Shown here piece by piece: positions 1-9,293 of a stretch of 64,000 nucleotides of DNA. Position 1 is the stretch's first letter. The number at the start of each line of letters is the position of its first letter. Both the position numbers and the translations under genes were made by a program. Under the pieces are notes generated by a model that saw nothing but the letters and a program-made list of their open reading frames with translations, was not told where the DNA came from and ran no database searches. The DNA comes from Oscillatoria sp. CS-180. GTDB lineage: Bacteria > Cyanobacteriota > Cyanobacteriia > Phormidesmidales > Phormidesmidaceae. Where the stretch lies: positions 124,001-188,000 of the forward strand of contig NZ_JAQMUB010000088.1 of assembly GCF_028330965.1 (NCBI RefSeq), read 5' to 3'.

Positions 1-52
1 TAGAACCATCTTTCAATTCAATTCCCCGGCTGCACTGCCAGAGTGCCAGCAA

Positions 53-676
53 TTAGCCCATACCGACAGCGCGATCGCCGGTCCATGCGGGTGTAGGAGG
101 CATAGTTCGAGGATCCATCATAGGCGCTTGAGGCGCAACGGGCATGTTCTCCTCAATGTCGGTTGGCGTGCTGACGTGGACGCAGTTCGGCGTAAACAGG
201 AAGATGCTTTCGCCAATTCGCTCCTGATGACCATCAATGGCGTAAGTTCCCCCAGCCACAAAATCAACTGCTCGCTGAGCTTGATCAGGATCCATCGTAG
301 TCAGGTTCAAAACAACCGACTTACGCTCTCGCAGAGCTTGAATCGCTTGGGGCATCTCTTCAAAAGAGCGTGGCTCCATCACCACAACCTCAGAGGCACC
401 ATTAATTGCTCCAGGCATACCAATCACATTACTTCCCATGGTGTTCATTCCAGTTTCGTTAGTCAGCATCCGGTCTCGAACACGACGACGTGCCCGTGGC
501 TCCTCCTGAGGTACTGGCTGCTGCTGGGGCACTGCTGCTACCACAGGTTGAGGGTTTTCTTCTTGATAGATTGCCTGATAGTCATCACCAGTCTCTATCT
601 CGTCATATTCGTAGTCATAGTCGGCAGGATCATTAAGGCCGACGAAGTCCTTTAACTTATTAAACAAATTGCTCAC
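53..676 (-). CDS. sepF: Cell division protein SepF
   Basis: This 207-residue protein is a Z-ring accessory factor that ties FtsZ filaments to the inner membrane. Residues 1–14 form a short amphipathic helix typical of the membrane-targeting end. A long acidic and Gln/Pro-rich linker follows, and the SepF core lies at about 96–170 and includes [23 protein letters not shown] and GGTYAIDG. The tail after about 180 is Pro/Met-rich. It lies downstream of yggS and pipX on the same strand, an order common in cyanobacteria, where proC often follows; proC would lie off the left edge. The start is the ATG in front of [10 protein letters not shown]. The core matches the family closely, so the call is firm. 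Confidence 0.96.
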   Translation of the reverse strand: MSNLFNKLKDFVGLNDPADYDYEYDEIETGDDYQAIYQEENPQPVVAAVPQQQPVPQEEPRARRRVRDRMLTNETGMNTMGSNVIGMPGAINGASEVVVMEPRSFEEMPQAIQALRERKSVVLNLTTMDPDQAQRAVDFVAGGTYAIDGHQERIGESIFLFTPNCVHVSTPTDIEENMPVAPQAPMMDPRTMPPTPAWTGDRAVGMG

Positions 677-967
677 AGCTTACACTCCATACAATCAGCG
701 CCTTGCAGATAGCAACCTGCTCGGCATGAGGAATTGTGCCAACGCCCTCAATCAGTTGCTCCAACTGGTTTAAGCAAGAACTTACTGCTGAATCAGGTTT
801 AATCGCTTCTGTTGCTGAATCTGATTGGAGACAGTATCAGGAAACGACTTGCTCGTTGAACCGCCTTTACTCTAATAGAGATTGCGGAATTTGAGTCCAC
901 AGTATACACGAAATCCGAAAAAGGTAGGGGGTATTAATAATTAGTTAAAAACTTGAGAATCTCGACT
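677..967. other. Intergenic region upstream of sepF
   Basis: This stretch should hold the sepF promoter and leader. No RNA gene or strong hairpin was seen. An A+T-rich run near 930–950 could serve as a -10 region for the small plus-strand ORF that follows, but no convincing -35 box accompanies it. Confidence 0.4.
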
Positions 968-1087
968 ATGAGTCGATTTCGCCGTGTGCGCCTCTCTGAT
1001 CCGATCTGGTTGATCGTGGTTTTCTTATTTGTTTGGGTATCCCCTGATCTTGTCGGGTCGATCAGTCATCAAAAGCTCGATCGCTGA
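968..1087 (+). CDS. Possible 39-residue single-span membrane protein
   Basis: This is an ATG-started, TGA-ended ORF between the divergent-facing ends of yggS and the sepF leader. The product begins MSRFRRVRLSDP, followed by one hydrophobic segment of about 14 residues (WLIVVFLFVWV) and a polar tail. A basic N-terminus followed by one helix fits a small inner- or thylakoid-membrane protein. The ribosome binding site is weak, and I do not recognise the sequence as a photosystem or cytochrome small subunit. It may be a chance ORF. Conservation in relatives would decide. Confidence 0.3.
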   Translation: MSRFRRVRLSDPIWLIVVFLFVWVSPDLVGSISHQKLDR

Positions 1088-1090
1088 AAC

Positions 1091-1777
1091 CTAGGCAGGG
1101 CGATCGCCGAAGAGAGTTGTACCGAGTCGAATCATGGTTGAACCGGATGCGATCGCGACCTGATAATCGCTCGACATTCCCAACGAAAGCTCATTGATTC
1201 GGATGCGATTGAACCCCTCGGTATTGATTTGGTGAGCCAGAATCTGAGCGTGTTGAAAGATATATTTAATTTCTTCTATAGAGCTTTCTCTAGGAGGAAT
1301 AGTCATCAATCCTGCAATCTTTAAATGTTGCATTTGATCAAGCTGCGGCAGCGATGCCCAAAGGTCGTCTAGGGAAAAGCCATATTTTGGCGGATCGGGC
1401 ACCATCTTGACTTGCAAGCAGCAGTAGGGCGATCGCTGAACATCTGCCGCAATTTCATTGAGCCGAGCGGCAATCTTGAGACTATCAACTGAATGAATCC
1501 AGTCGAAATGGAGCAGGGCTTTTCGAGCTTTATTGCTTTGTAAATGACCAATCAAATGCCAAGTGATGCCTTTCAGATCAACCAGCTCAGCTTGCTTGGC
1601 GATCGCTTCTTGAACTTGGCTTTCTCCAAAATCCCGAATGTTGGCCTCATAAGCGGCCCGAATACAGCTAGAGGGCTGCTTCTTAGTCACTGCAATCAGG
1701 CGTACTTGGGACGGGATAGCCGCTTTAACGGACGTGATTCGCTCTTGGATATGGCCTGGAGAAGGAGAGACGGTCAT
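1091..1777 (-). CDS. yggS: YggS-family PLP homeostasis protein
   Basis: This 228-residue protein belongs to the PLPBP/YggS family. These proteins are single TIM-barrel PLP carriers without known catalytic activity that buffer cellular pyridoxal phosphate. The PLP lysine is in AVTKKQP at about residue 32. FGESQVQEA and the C-terminal GSTMIRLGTTLFGDRP are family signatures, and LSLGMSSDY forms the phosphate-binding loop. Its start codon overlaps the pipX stop as ATGA, so the two genes are almost certainly co-transcribed and translationally coupled. In cyanobacteria PipX and YggS (PipY) are functionally linked in nitrogen and carbon balance. The call is firm. Confidence 0.96.
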   Translation of the reverse strand: MTVSPSPGHIQERITSVKAAIPSQVRLIAVTKKQPSSCIRAAYEANIRDFGESQVQEAIAKQAELVDLKGITWHLIGHLQSNKARKALLHFDWIHSVDSLKIAARLNEIAADVQRSPYCCLQVKMVPDPPKYGFSLDDLWASLPQLDQMQHLKIAGLMTIPPRESSIEEIKYIFQHAQILAHQINTEGFNRIRINELSLGMSSDYQVAIASGSTMIRLGTTLFGDRPA

Positions 1778-2046
1778 TGGAAGGTTTTTTTGTAAATCTT
1801 CTGTAGGCGATCGTACTCTGAATAGTCTCCCCGCCGCCGCAGATGCCGCATCCGTTCTTCCACCATTTGCCGGGCATCCCCTCGTCCAATGGCCTCAAAA
1901 GCAAGACCTTTGGGTATCGCAGGCGACACGATAAAAAACAACCGTTGGGCATATAGAGTGGCGAATAACTCAGTGCCCTCGTCTAACAAGCAAAGCCTGA
2001 AGAGTAATCCAAACGTCGGGTGGTTAATGTAGTTTTCTGTGCTCAT
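1774..2046 (-). CDS. pipX: NtcA co-activator PipX
   Basis: This is a 90-residue protein specific to cyanobacteria. PipX binds the transcription factor NtcA when 2-oxoglutarate is high and is sequestered by PII when nitrogen is plentiful. The sequence has the family's Tudor-like N-terminal half (YINHPTFGLLFRLCLL, LFATLYAQRLFF) and the helical C-terminal half (RMRHLRRRGDYSEYDRL). It has the normal length. Its stop overlaps the yggS start by four bases. About 180 bases upstream are free of genes and must contain the promoter; I could not identify a clean GTA-N8-TAC NtcA site there. Confidence 0.95.
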   Translation of the reverse strand: MSTENYINHPTFGLLFRLCLLDEGTELFATLYAQRLFFIVSPAIPKGLAFEAIGRGDARQMVEERMRHLRRRGDYSEYDRLQKIYKKTFQ

Positions 2047-2230
2047 CCAATAAGGGAAAACGGGAGTTAATTGAAGGGCTGACCGACCATTCCCACACTT
2101 TAGGCGATGGCGTGAGCCAAAACTAAATTTTAAAGCAGATTCGGGAATATGAGGTTGACTTCACGTGCTGTCACCTTTGTTACCATATATGGCTGTAGTG
2201 CGGCTAGATTATTCGACTTGTGCGACTGGA

Positions 2231-3685
2231 TTACTCAATGGTCATGCCGATTGCCAGTAACTGTGCTTTTGCCTTTTGCAAAGACTCTCGCCATTCTTGC
2301 GTAGGCTGACTATCCGCTACGATGCCTGCGCCAACCTGTCCCCAGACGGTGTAAGCGTTAGGGTCTCGTCCTTCGGCCCAGAGTAGAGTCCGAATCAGGA
2401 TGTTGAGATCAAGATGACCGCGATGGTCTAGAAAGCCACAGGAACCATAGAACAAACTGCGCCGAACAGGCTCTAATGCCTCGATAATTTCCATGCAGCG
2501 GACCTTGGGACATCCGGTAATCGTCCCTCCCGGAAAAGTGGCGCGAATGAGATCCACGGCAGTTCGTTCGGCAGACAGCGTCCCAGTCACATTACTCACC
2601 AAGTGCATGACATGGCTATACGGTTCCACCGTCATCAATTCATCAACCTGGACTGATCCCCACTGACAAACTCGACCTAAATCGTTGCGCTCTAAGTCCA
2701 CCAGCATGACGTGTTCGGCTCTTTCTTTCGGGTTGCTTAATAGCTCCTGGGCTAATGTCTGATCGCAGGCTGCCGTTTGTCCTCTGGGACGGGTCCCTGC
2801 AATCGGTCGCGTTTCAGCGCGATCGCCTTGCAATGAAACCAGACGCTCGGGTGAACAGCTGATCACAGATCCCCAGGGCGTATGCCAGTAGCTGGCAAAG
2901 GGAGAAGGATTAATGGCGTGAAGGCGCTGATAAATCGCCCAGCTGTCCGCCTGAGTCTGGGTTGAAAAGCGTAGGGAGAGATTAGCCTGAAAAATATCCC
3001 CTGCTTGAATATGAGCCTTCGCCTTCCGCACTGCCTGCTCATAGATCGCTTGTGAAGAAGCAAAATCAAGCTGGTCGGCAAACACTATAGGTGACCGTGG
3101 CTTGAGGGTAGAAGATCGGGCGATCGCGGCCTCCATTGGATCTAATTGGTCAGGCTGAGTGGCAGCCAACCAAAGTAACTGCGCTTGGTGATCCATCACA
3201 ACAAAAGTGTCAGGTTCGTACCAAAAAGCCACCGGAAACGGTAAGGGATCGCTGGTATAGGTCGGCAACGTTTCAATTTCCCAGGCCAAATCATAGCCCA
3301 GCCAGCCCAGCCAGCCCCCAGCAAAGGGCTCAATGGGCTGAGCGGGTTCTCCGGTTTCCGTTAGCAAAACGCTCTCGGGTTGGGCCATGGCTAATCTTTG
3401 TGCCAGCATTGGCAGAATCTCGCCACAGGGAGGAGTCCACATTTTGGGGCGATCCTTTTGCCAACGAGGTGGACCTGCGCAGATAGAATAGCGGGCAATT
3501 CGCGGCTGTGGGGTCTCTGGCAATAGGGGATATGGGCTTTCGAGAAGGGTGGCGATCGTTTGCCAAGAAGCCCCGTCCGTACTACGATTTGGCTGTTTCA
3601 GCAAATGCCCATAGATGGCATCAAAGATGCGTGACCCGGTTCGATGCTGGAGGGGGCGCGATCGCACATACCAGGGTTGAAGCAT
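2231..3685 (-). CDS. Chorismate-utilising enzyme: anthranilate synthase / aminodeoxychorismate synthase component I
   Basis: This 484-residue protein converts chorismate to anthranilate (TrpE) or 4-amino-4-deoxychorismate (PabB), using ammonia from a separate glutaminase subunit. The C-terminal chorismate-binding domain has AGDIFQANLSLRFS, TRPIAGTRPRG, ERNDLGRVC and GGTITGCPKVRCMEIIEALEP. The N-terminal domain has the short WLGWLGYD signature. PabB enzymes of the E. coli type carry a lysine in PIKGT. Here it is alanine (PIAGT), as in TrpE and in many PabB proteins lacking that lysine, so the two roles cannot be separated. It starts two bases after ecfT ends, within a der-ecfT-pabB/trpE group. 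No glutaminase partner is nearby. Confidence 0.85.
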   Translation of the reverse strand: MLQPWYVRSRPLQHRTGSRIFDAIYGHLLKQPNRSTDGASWQTIATLLESPYPLLPETPQPRIARYSICAGPPRWQKDRPKMWTPPCGEILPMLAQRLAMAQPESVLLTETGEPAQPIEPFAGGWLGWLGYDLAWEIETLPTYTSDPLPFPVAFWYEPDTFVVMDHQAQLLWLAATQPDQLDPMEAAIARSSTLKPRSPIVFADQLDFASSQAIYEQAVRKAKAHIQAGDIFQANLSLRFSTQTQADSWAIYQRLHAINPSPFASYWHTPWGSVISCSPERLVSLQGDRAETRPIAGTRPRGQTAACDQTLAQELLSNPKERAEHVMLVDLERNDLGRVCQWGSVQVDELMTVEPYSHVMHLVSNVTGTLSAERTAVDLIRATFPGGTITGCPKVRCMEIIEALEPVRRSLFYGSCGFLDHRGHLDLNILIRTLLWAEGRDPNAYTVWGQVGAGIVADSQPTQEWRESLQKAKAQLLAIGMTIE

Positions 3686-3687
3686 TG

Positions 3688-4614
3688 CTACCCTTCACCG
3701 CCCCACACGATGCGGGCGTACCAAAAGCCGACCAGAACAGCCAGCGCTATCCAATCAACGCTGCGCAATTGCAAATGTGACCACTTCACTCGATGCGTAT
3801 TTGGAGTCGTAAACCCACGCACTGCCATGGCAGCAGCCGTCTGCTCAGCCCGTAGCAGTAGGTTCTTCAAAAGTCGTTCCACCACTGCTAGCCAGACCTG
3901 AGCCGACCCTCGAAAGCCAAGCTTCTTCCAATCAATAGCCCGAGTTTGGACGGAGCGAATCAGATTTTGAGTTTCCTCTAGCACGAGAGGAATAAAACGC
4001 AGCGCCAAAGTTACCGTCAGCGCAATTTCAGTGACCGGGACCCTGAGCGTTCTCAAAGGGCGCATCAGCACTTCCAAAGCTACCGTGACTTCTTCAGCCG
4101 CCGTGGTCAGCAGAAATAGGTTTGTACCGTAGATGAGCGTAAAGATGAGGGTGCTAACGCGGATGCCGAGTTCTAGCGATCGCTGGGTTACTCTCAAAGG
4201 CCCTTGGTCGATCACAACATATCGATAGCCGGTCGGTTGAGGCAGATCAAAAGCGTCTGGCGGGAACTGATCGGGGAAAGGCTCAATCTCTTTAAGCGTC
4301 TCAGCTATTGGCACCGGAGACTGATAGCTAATTGCCAAACCGTCAGGCAGTACGGAGGTCAAGACCAACATAAGAGTGCAGAGAAAGAGTAATAGCCCCA
4401 TTTGCTGCCGCCAAACCCGCACCGGGATCGCTGCCAGCAGCGTTAGCAAAATCAGAAAACCCACAACAAAAAACCGCCAGGCGGCATTCGCCAGAATGGG
4501 ACTAATCAGAATACTAACCAACCAAGCTAACTTTACACGGGGATCGAGACGGTGCAGCCAAGTAATCGGCTGCTCCAGATAAAGACCAATGGGCAGTGTT
4601 TTCAGCAGATCCAT
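3688..4614 (-). CDS. EcfT/CbiQ-family energy-coupling transmembrane protein
   Basis: This 308-residue integral membrane protein resembles the T component of energy-coupling factor transporters, which links the ATPases to a substrate-binding S component for vitamins or metals. The first third has hydrophobic segments (LAWLVSILISPILANAAW, FFVVGFLILLTLLAAIPV, LLLFLCTLMLVLTSVL). The cytoplasmic coupling part includes TLALRFIPLVLEET, SVQTRAID and AMAVRGF, close to the paired Ala-Arg-Gly motifs. An inserted hydrophilic loop at about 105–145 is unusual. No ATPase or S component is adjacent, so it is a solitary EcfT. It lies 16 bases after der, a pairing I recall from other cyanobacteria. Confidence 0.85.
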   Translation of the reverse strand: MDLLKTLPIGLYLEQPITWLHRLDPRVKLAWLVSILISPILANAAWRFFVVGFLILLTLLAAIPVRVWRQQMGLLLFLCTLMLVLTSVLPDGLAISYQSPVPIAETLKEIEPFPDQFPPDAFDLPQPTGYRYVVIDQGPLRVTQRSLELGIRVSTLIFTLIYGTNLFLLTTAAEEVTVALEVLMRPLRTLRVPVTEIALTVTLALRFIPLVLEETQNLIRSVQTRAIDWKKLGFRGSAQVWLAVVERLLKNLLLRAEQTAAAMAVRGFTTPNTHRVKWSHLQLRSVDWIALAVLVGFWYARIVWGGEG

Positions 4615-4630
4615 GCTTCAGCTTGAGACG

Positions 4631-5995
4631 TTATACCTTGGTTGCACGGTTAGCGCTTTGACGCTCCAAATCCCGCATCTTTTTGCCTCGCCACAGAATG
4701 CGGATAGGACTTCCCTCAAACCCGAGGTTCTGACGGAATTGTCCTTCGATGTAGCGCCGGTAGCTTTCCCCAAAGAGCTTCGGATCATTAACGAACAGGG
4801 CGAACGTAGGGGGACGAGCCGTGACTTGGGTGCCATAGTAGATGCGACCTTGCCGTCCCTGTCGCGTCGTTGGTGGCGTGTGCCAGCTTACAGCTTCTTC
4901 CAGTACCTCATTGACGACGGCGGTAGACACCCGACGACGATGTTCCATCACAGCTTGGTCGACGAGGTCCAATATCTTGGGGACTCGCTGCCCAGTCAAG
5001 GCACTGGTGTAGATCCGCTTAGCCCACTCCATAAAATAGAGCTTGCTGCCGATAGTGCGATCGTAGTCGTAAATGGTATGAGCGTCTTTATCCACAGCAT
5101 CCCACTTGTTCACTACCACTACACAGGCACGCCCGTCTTCCTCAATGCGGCCCGCTAGCTTCTGGTCTTGCTCGGTCACACCATCGATCGCATCAATCAC
5201 CAGCAGCACCACATCGGATCGACGAATCGCTTTGAATGCTCGGTTGATGCCGAAAAATTCAGGGCCATACTCAACATTCTTCTTCTTACGAATGCCCGCC
5301 GTATCAATCAGGCGATATCGCTGCTCATCTCGCTCTACCAACATGTCGATCGCATCCCGGGTTGTCCCTGAAACCGGGCTAACAATGGCGCGATTTTCCC
5401 CGACAAAGGCATTCAACAAGCTGGATTTACCCACATTCGGTCGTCCCACAATGGCAACTCGCACTTCTTCCGGCTCGTCAATTTCGTCATTAGGCGGTAG
5501 ATGAGTGATGAGTTCATCTAACAGTTCCCCAGTGCCGTTGCCGTGAATGCCAGAGACGGGGTAAGGTTCACCCAATCCCAATTCCCAGAACTGTGCAGCT
5601 TGGATCAGCCCCTGCTCGGGTGATTCGCACTTATTGACGGATAACAATACAGGCACGGATTGCTGACGCAGCCACTGGGCAATCTCGCGGTCAGCTTCAG
5701 TTGGCCCTTCTTGGCCGTCCACCACCATCACTGCGGCGCTAGCTTCAGTCAGCGCTGCCATTGCCTGTTCCCGGATATAGGGTAAAAATTCCGTATCGTC
5801 ATCGAAGATAAGGCCACCGGTATCAACCACCAAGTAGTCGCGATCGTTCCAGAAAGCAGGCTTGTAGGTGCGATCGCGTGTCACCCCCGGCGTGTCATAG
5901 ACAATCGCTTCCTGCACCCCTGCCAGTCGGTTCACGAGGGTAGACTTGCCCACATTGGGGCGACCAATAACAGCAACAACAGGAAGAGGCATCAC
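4631..5995 (-). CDS. der: Ribosome assembly GTPase Der (EngA)
   Basis: This 454-residue protein has two tandem GTPase domains and a C-terminal KH-like domain, the diagnostic Der layout. It acts in 50S subunit maturation. GTPase 1 has GRPNVGKST near residue 12, DTPGVTRD and the NKCE guanine-specificity motif. GTPase 2 has a second GRPNVGKSS near 183, DTAGIRKK and NKWD. The C-terminal domain ends with [12 protein letters not shown]. Length is normal. The start could be either of two adjacent ATG codons (MMPLPVV). It appears to be the first gene of the der-ecfT-trpE/pabB group. Confidence 0.98.
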   Translation of the reverse strand: MMPLPVVAVIGRPNVGKSTLVNRLAGVQEAIVYDTPGVTRDRTYKPAFWNDRDYLVVDTGGLIFDDDTEFLPYIREQAMAALTEASAAVMVVDGQEGPTEADREIAQWLRQQSVPVLLSVNKCESPEQGLIQAAQFWELGLGEPYPVSGIHGNGTGELLDELITHLPPNDEIDEPEEVRVAIVGRPNVGKSSLLNAFVGENRAIVSPVSGTTRDAIDMLVERDEQRYRLIDTAGIRKKKNVEYGPEFFGINRAFKAIRRSDVVLLVIDAIDGVTEQDQKLAGRIEEDGRACVVVVNKWDAVDKDAHTIYDYDRTIGSKLYFMEWAKRIYTSALTGQRVPKILDLVDQAVMEHRRRVSTAVVNEVLEEAVSWHTPPTTRQGRQGRIYYGTQVTARPPTFALFVNDPKLFGESYRRYIEGQFRQNLGFEGSPIRILWRGKKMRDLERQSANRATKV

Positions 5996-6090
5996 GCTAA
6001 GCCAAACAATATCTCTTTATATTAGCGATGCCTCAGCCCCAACAGGCCACATCTACGCTAAACGTCCCTGTCTTATAAAAGTATTCTGAC

Positions 6091-6831
6091 TTATACACCT
6101 GCAACCTTAAGCTGTTGTTTTGCTTCTTTCCGCAGCTTCGACGATATGCGAAACAGTTCTTGCCCCGTATGGAGATAGCTTTCTTCGTAGCAGTAGGTGT
6201 AGCGCTCCATTTCTTCAATACCGTCCTCTAGCTGGTTGAGGCAGTAGTAGAGATTGGCAGCGATCGCAGCAGTATTAGACGGGTTGGGGAGAGACTGAAA
6301 GCGGCTACGGGCTTTGTCTAAAGATTCGCGACAGTTCTCCAAATAGGCTTGAAAATTTTCCATTAGCTCATCATCAAAGGGATCGCCTGAGAGCGCCCGG
6401 ATTTCTCCCTTCAGGGGACTCAAAATTTTGCCAATCCACCGATCTACTGGATTGTAGACTTGCCGGACCCAAGCCTGCAAAGAATCATCAGCAGCTCTAG
6501 CAGCATTGCGGCTCTGACGATACTGCTCCTGAGAACGGGCGGTGCGGTTGGTGCGATCGCGCAACTCATTCTCGGACTCAAAGCCTGCCTGCTGCACACG
6601 GCGTTCGCGATCGTAGTGCGATCGTGCTTTCGGATCGCCTAACACCTCATAGGCCGCATTGACTTGTTGAATTCCTGTATGGTCAGCCTCGACCGTCTGA
6701 GTATCGGGATGAAGCTGTTTGGCAAGTCGTCGATACGCCTGCTTGATTTCCTGCTGAGTCGCCACTTCCGAGACTTCTAGAGTGCGGTAGTGATCGGTTT
6801 CCACTGGTTTAGAAGGCATGACAGAATCCAA
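6091..6831 (-). CDS. J-domain protein
   Basis: This 246-residue protein has an N-terminal J domain at about residues 13–80. It carries the HPD tripeptide needed to stimulate DnaK ATPase (LAKQLHPDT) and the usual AYEVLGDPKARSHYDRE end. The rest has no zinc-finger or Gly/Phe region, so this is not DnaJ itself. It is helical and charged, rich in Arg, Glu and Gln (residues about 85–240), and may recruit a specific client. Alternative in-frame start at MPSKPVE, four codons downstream. It is separated from der by about 95 bases and from the next gene by a 307-base divergent region. Confidence 0.85.
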   Translation of the reverse strand: MDSVMPSKPVETDHYRTLEVSEVATQQEIKQAYRRLAKQLHPDTQTVEADHTGIQQVNAAYEVLGDPKARSHYDRERRVQQAGFESENELRDRTNRTARSQEQYRQSRNAARAADDSLQAWVRQVYNPVDRWIGKILSPLKGEIRALSGDPFDDELMENFQAYLENCRESLDKARSRFQSLPNPSNTAAIAANLYYCLNQLEDGIEEMERYTYCYEESYLHTGQELFRISSKLRKEAKQQLKVAGV

Positions 6832-7138
6832 ACAGTCATTGTTGTACGTTCACGAGCGCAATGTCTCCGCATCTCATTGTGAAAGATCGCGCTCTTCAAG
6901 GCTAGTGATTCTGGAATAAAAAACAGAAGACTCAAAGTCAAAGATAGCGTCAGTCTCTATGCAGTCTGGATTAAGTGTCCTTCACGTTTTGACGACATAG
7001 CAACAATCAACGCCACATCAAAGCTCTTTCTATGACAGCTGACGATTCGGACAGAGAAGCACACGTCCTTGAACAAACCGCTGTAATGTAGAAGACTGAT
7101 TCCCTTTGTGGCGCTAACACAGTCCGGCGTTGTAGCTT
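6832..7138. other. Divergent intergenic region
   Basis: This stretch lies between the J-domain gene (minus) and the glycosyltransferase gene (plus) and should carry both promoters. I saw no RNA gene, repeat-family copy or terminator hairpin in it. Confidence 0.4.
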
Positions 7139-8959
7139 ATGAAACGCTCCATCCTCAATAATTCCAGCAATTTGCACACCAACAAGCTTGGCGCACTGCC
7201 CAGACAAAAAGAGGCGCTTTGGTCATTGCTGTGGCTGGCTATTATTTGTGGCGTGGCCTTTTTCTGGGGATTGTCCAGCACGGGCCTTGTGGATGAGACG
7301 GAACCGCTTTTTGCAGAAGCCTCTCGCCAGATGTACGAGACGGGCGACTGGGTAACTCCCTACTTCAACGGCACAACTCGCTTCGATAAGCCGCCGTTAG
7401 TGTATTGGCTAATGGCGATTGGGTTTCACCTCTTTGGTGTGGGTGAATGGGCCGTGCGGTTGCCCTCGGCCCTCTCCGGCACAGTCTTGGTTGGTATGGG
7501 GTTCTATACGCTGCGGCGGTTTGGCTTTTCCCGACCTGAGCGGGCGATCGCCTATACCCAGCCGCCAACTCACGAAAATACTCAACCTCTGGCCCGCGAT
7601 AGCGAACGGAATTTACTGTGGTCTGCCATTATTGGCTCAGCGATTATGGCCCTTCACCCCGAAACCATCGTTTGGGCACGCATTGGCGTCTCTGACATGT
7701 TGCTGACGGGTTGCATCGGTACGGCCTTACTGACCTTCTTTTTGGGGTACGCTCAGCCGGAATTTCCTCAACGACAGCGCAACTGGTACCTGGCTGCCTA
7801 CGTCTCGTTGGGTCTAGCCGTACTCGCTAAGGGACCTGTAGGCATCGTGCTGCCGGGACTCATTGTCGGCGCTTTCTTTCTTCACACTGGACAGTGGCGC
7901 AAGGCGTGGCGAGAACTCCATTTGGTAAAAGGAGCCGTCATCTTTCTAGCGATTACGGTTCCCTGGCATGTATTGGTCATCCTGGCAAACGGCAGGGCTT
8001 ACATTGACACCTTTTTTGGCTATCACAATGTTGACCGCTTTACGAGTGTGGTCAACGGTCACGCTGCCCCCTGGTATTTCTATTTTCTAGTTGTTGCAGT
8101 TGGCTTTCTGCCCTGGTCACCGTTTCTGCCTTGGGCGATCGCTCGTCTTCGTCCCTTGAGCATCAACGACTGGCAGACCCAGCCACGATCAACACATCTA
8201 GGCATCTTTGCCTTTATCTGGTTTTGGGTCATTTTTGGCTTTTTCACCATCGCTGTTACGAAGCTACCCAGCTACGTTTTGCCCCTCATGCCTGCTGCCG
8301 CCATCATGGTTGGGTTGGGCTGGAGCGATCGCCTTTGCCTTGCACCGGATAGGTTAAAAACTGGAGTTGGCTTTTGGCTCAGCTATGGTGTCAACATTTT
8401 TGTATTCATTGTGCTGGCGATCGCCGCACTTTACAGTCCCAACTGGATGGGAAATGACCCAGCAATGCCAGGCTTGCCCGATCTAGTTCGAGAGTCCGGC
8501 ATTATGATTCGTGCCGCTATTATTTGGAGCCTTGCAGGCCTATCAGGAATTGGACTGCTAGTGCGCCGTAGTCGTTGGTTATGGTTCGTTAATCTCGTTG
8601 CGTTTACTCTATTTGTTTTGGGGTCTATTTTGCCTGCTTACCAACTTGCGGATCAGGTGCGTCAACAGCCATTGAGACAGATTGCGGCAACGGCGATCGC
8701 TGAACAGCAAATGGATGAACCGCTTTACATGGTCGGCTTTATGAAACCGACCCTCGTTTTCTACACTCAGCAACCCGTCACTTACATAGAGCAGCCTACC
8801 GAACTCGCTGATGAGTTAACGAGTCCAACCAGCAACAATTCAGCCCTTGTGGTCGGTACAGCTGACGAACTTCAGGAAATTCAATGGCCTCCTGAACAGC
8901 AAGACTCTCTGGTCACGACCGACACCTATCATCTGGTTCGGCTCTTCACCAGAAACTAA
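7139..8959 (+). CDS. ArnT-like membrane glycosyltransferase (GT39/GT83 type)
   Basis: This 606-residue polytopic protein resembles ArnT and PMT enzymes, which move a sugar from a polyprenyl-phosphate donor to lipid or protein on the outer face of the membrane. After the first helix (LLWLAIICGVAFFWGL) comes the family's acidic motif GLVDETEPLFAEASRQM, with the catalytic-type Asp-Glu pair, then RFDKPPLVYWLMAIGFHLFG, all diagnostic. About eleven more hydrophobic segments follow, and a soluble C-terminal domain starts near residue 515. It stands alone on the plus strand, with no aminoarabinose genes nearby, so its sugar and acceptor are unknown. Confidence 0.88.
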   Translation: MKRSILNNSSNLHTNKLGALPRQKEALWSLLWLAIICGVAFFWGLSSTGLVDETEPLFAEASRQMYETGDWVTPYFNGTTRFDKPPLVYWLMAIGFHLFGVGEWAVRLPSALSGTVLVGMGFYTLRRFGFSRPERAIAYTQPPTHENTQPLARDSERNLLWSAIIGSAIMALHPETIVWARIGVSDMLLTGCIGTALLTFFLGYAQPEFPQRQRNWYLAAYVSLGLAVLAKGPVGIVLPGLIVGAFFLHTGQWRKAWRELHLVKGAVIFLAITVPWHVLVILANGRAYIDTFFGYHNVDRFTSVVNGHAAPWYFYFLVVAVGFLPWSPFLPWAIARLRPLSINDWQTQPRSTHLGIFAFIWFWVIFGFFTIAVTKLPSYVLPLMPAAAIMVGLGWSDRLCLAPDRLKTGVGFWLSYGVNIFVFIVLAIAALYSPNWMGNDPAMPGLPDLVRESGIMIRAAIIWSLAGLSGIGLLVRRSRWLWFVNLVAFTLFVLGSILPAYQLADQVRQQPLRQIAATAIAEQQMDEPLYMVGFMKPTLVFYTQQPVTYIEQPTELADELTSPTSNNSALVVGTADELQEIQWPPEQQDSLVTTDTYHLVRLFTRN

Positions 8960-9073
8960 GGGGTCTGCCAATTTTGCAATTGTAGGCGAGTTATCCCTGC
9001 AAGTGTTGAAGCAGACAATACGGTGCTCTGATCTCTCGGTTTAACAAATCGCGTGCATTCGCCCCTTAAATCC

Positions 9074-9101
9074 CCAATCCTGGGGGACTTCCAGGGATTG
9101 G
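9074..9101. repeat. Imperfect palindrome in a G-rich/C-rich repeat
   Basis: CCAATCCTGG and CCAGGGATTGG form a near-perfect stem with a seven-base loop and one bulged base. Surrounding text (CCCCTTAAATCCCCAAT, AATGGGGGCTGGGGGGC) resembles G/C-run repeats often seen between cyanobacterial genes. It could also act as a terminator after the glycosyltransferase gene, but no T-run follows. Confidence 0.5.
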
Positions 9102-9168
9102 CTCACCTAGAATGGGGGCTGGGGGGCTAGAGCAGTCAGCGTCAACTCAACTGCAAAATCTGGATTGA

Positions 9169-9270
9169 TAGCTATAGCTATCTAGGTTTGTGCATTCCCA
9201 GTAATTTCGGGTGTTCAGCATCGTCTAGATGGCTCGCCGTCTTGTCCCAACAGAACTGGCGACGGCTATA
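9169..9270 (+). repeat. Dispersed repeat family 1, copy A
   Basis: About 102 bases beginning TAGCTATAGCTATCTAGG and ending GCGACGGCTATA, with the conserved core GATGGCTCGCCGTCTTGTC. The ends form an inverted repeat. Seven further copies or fragments lie in other intergenic regions of this window. Confidence 0.75.
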
Positions 9271-9293
9271 CTCACAATTTCGAGCTTGATGCT

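Noticed and set aside
128-655. 175-residue plus-strand ORF
   Set aside because: It is wholly antisense to sepF, whose sequence is clearly conserved; composition is Leu/His/Ser-rich, as expected for a shadow frame.
2047-2230. NtcA-type site upstream of pipX
   Set aside because: Only a weak GTA-N8-GAC-like match was found; this is below what chance would give.
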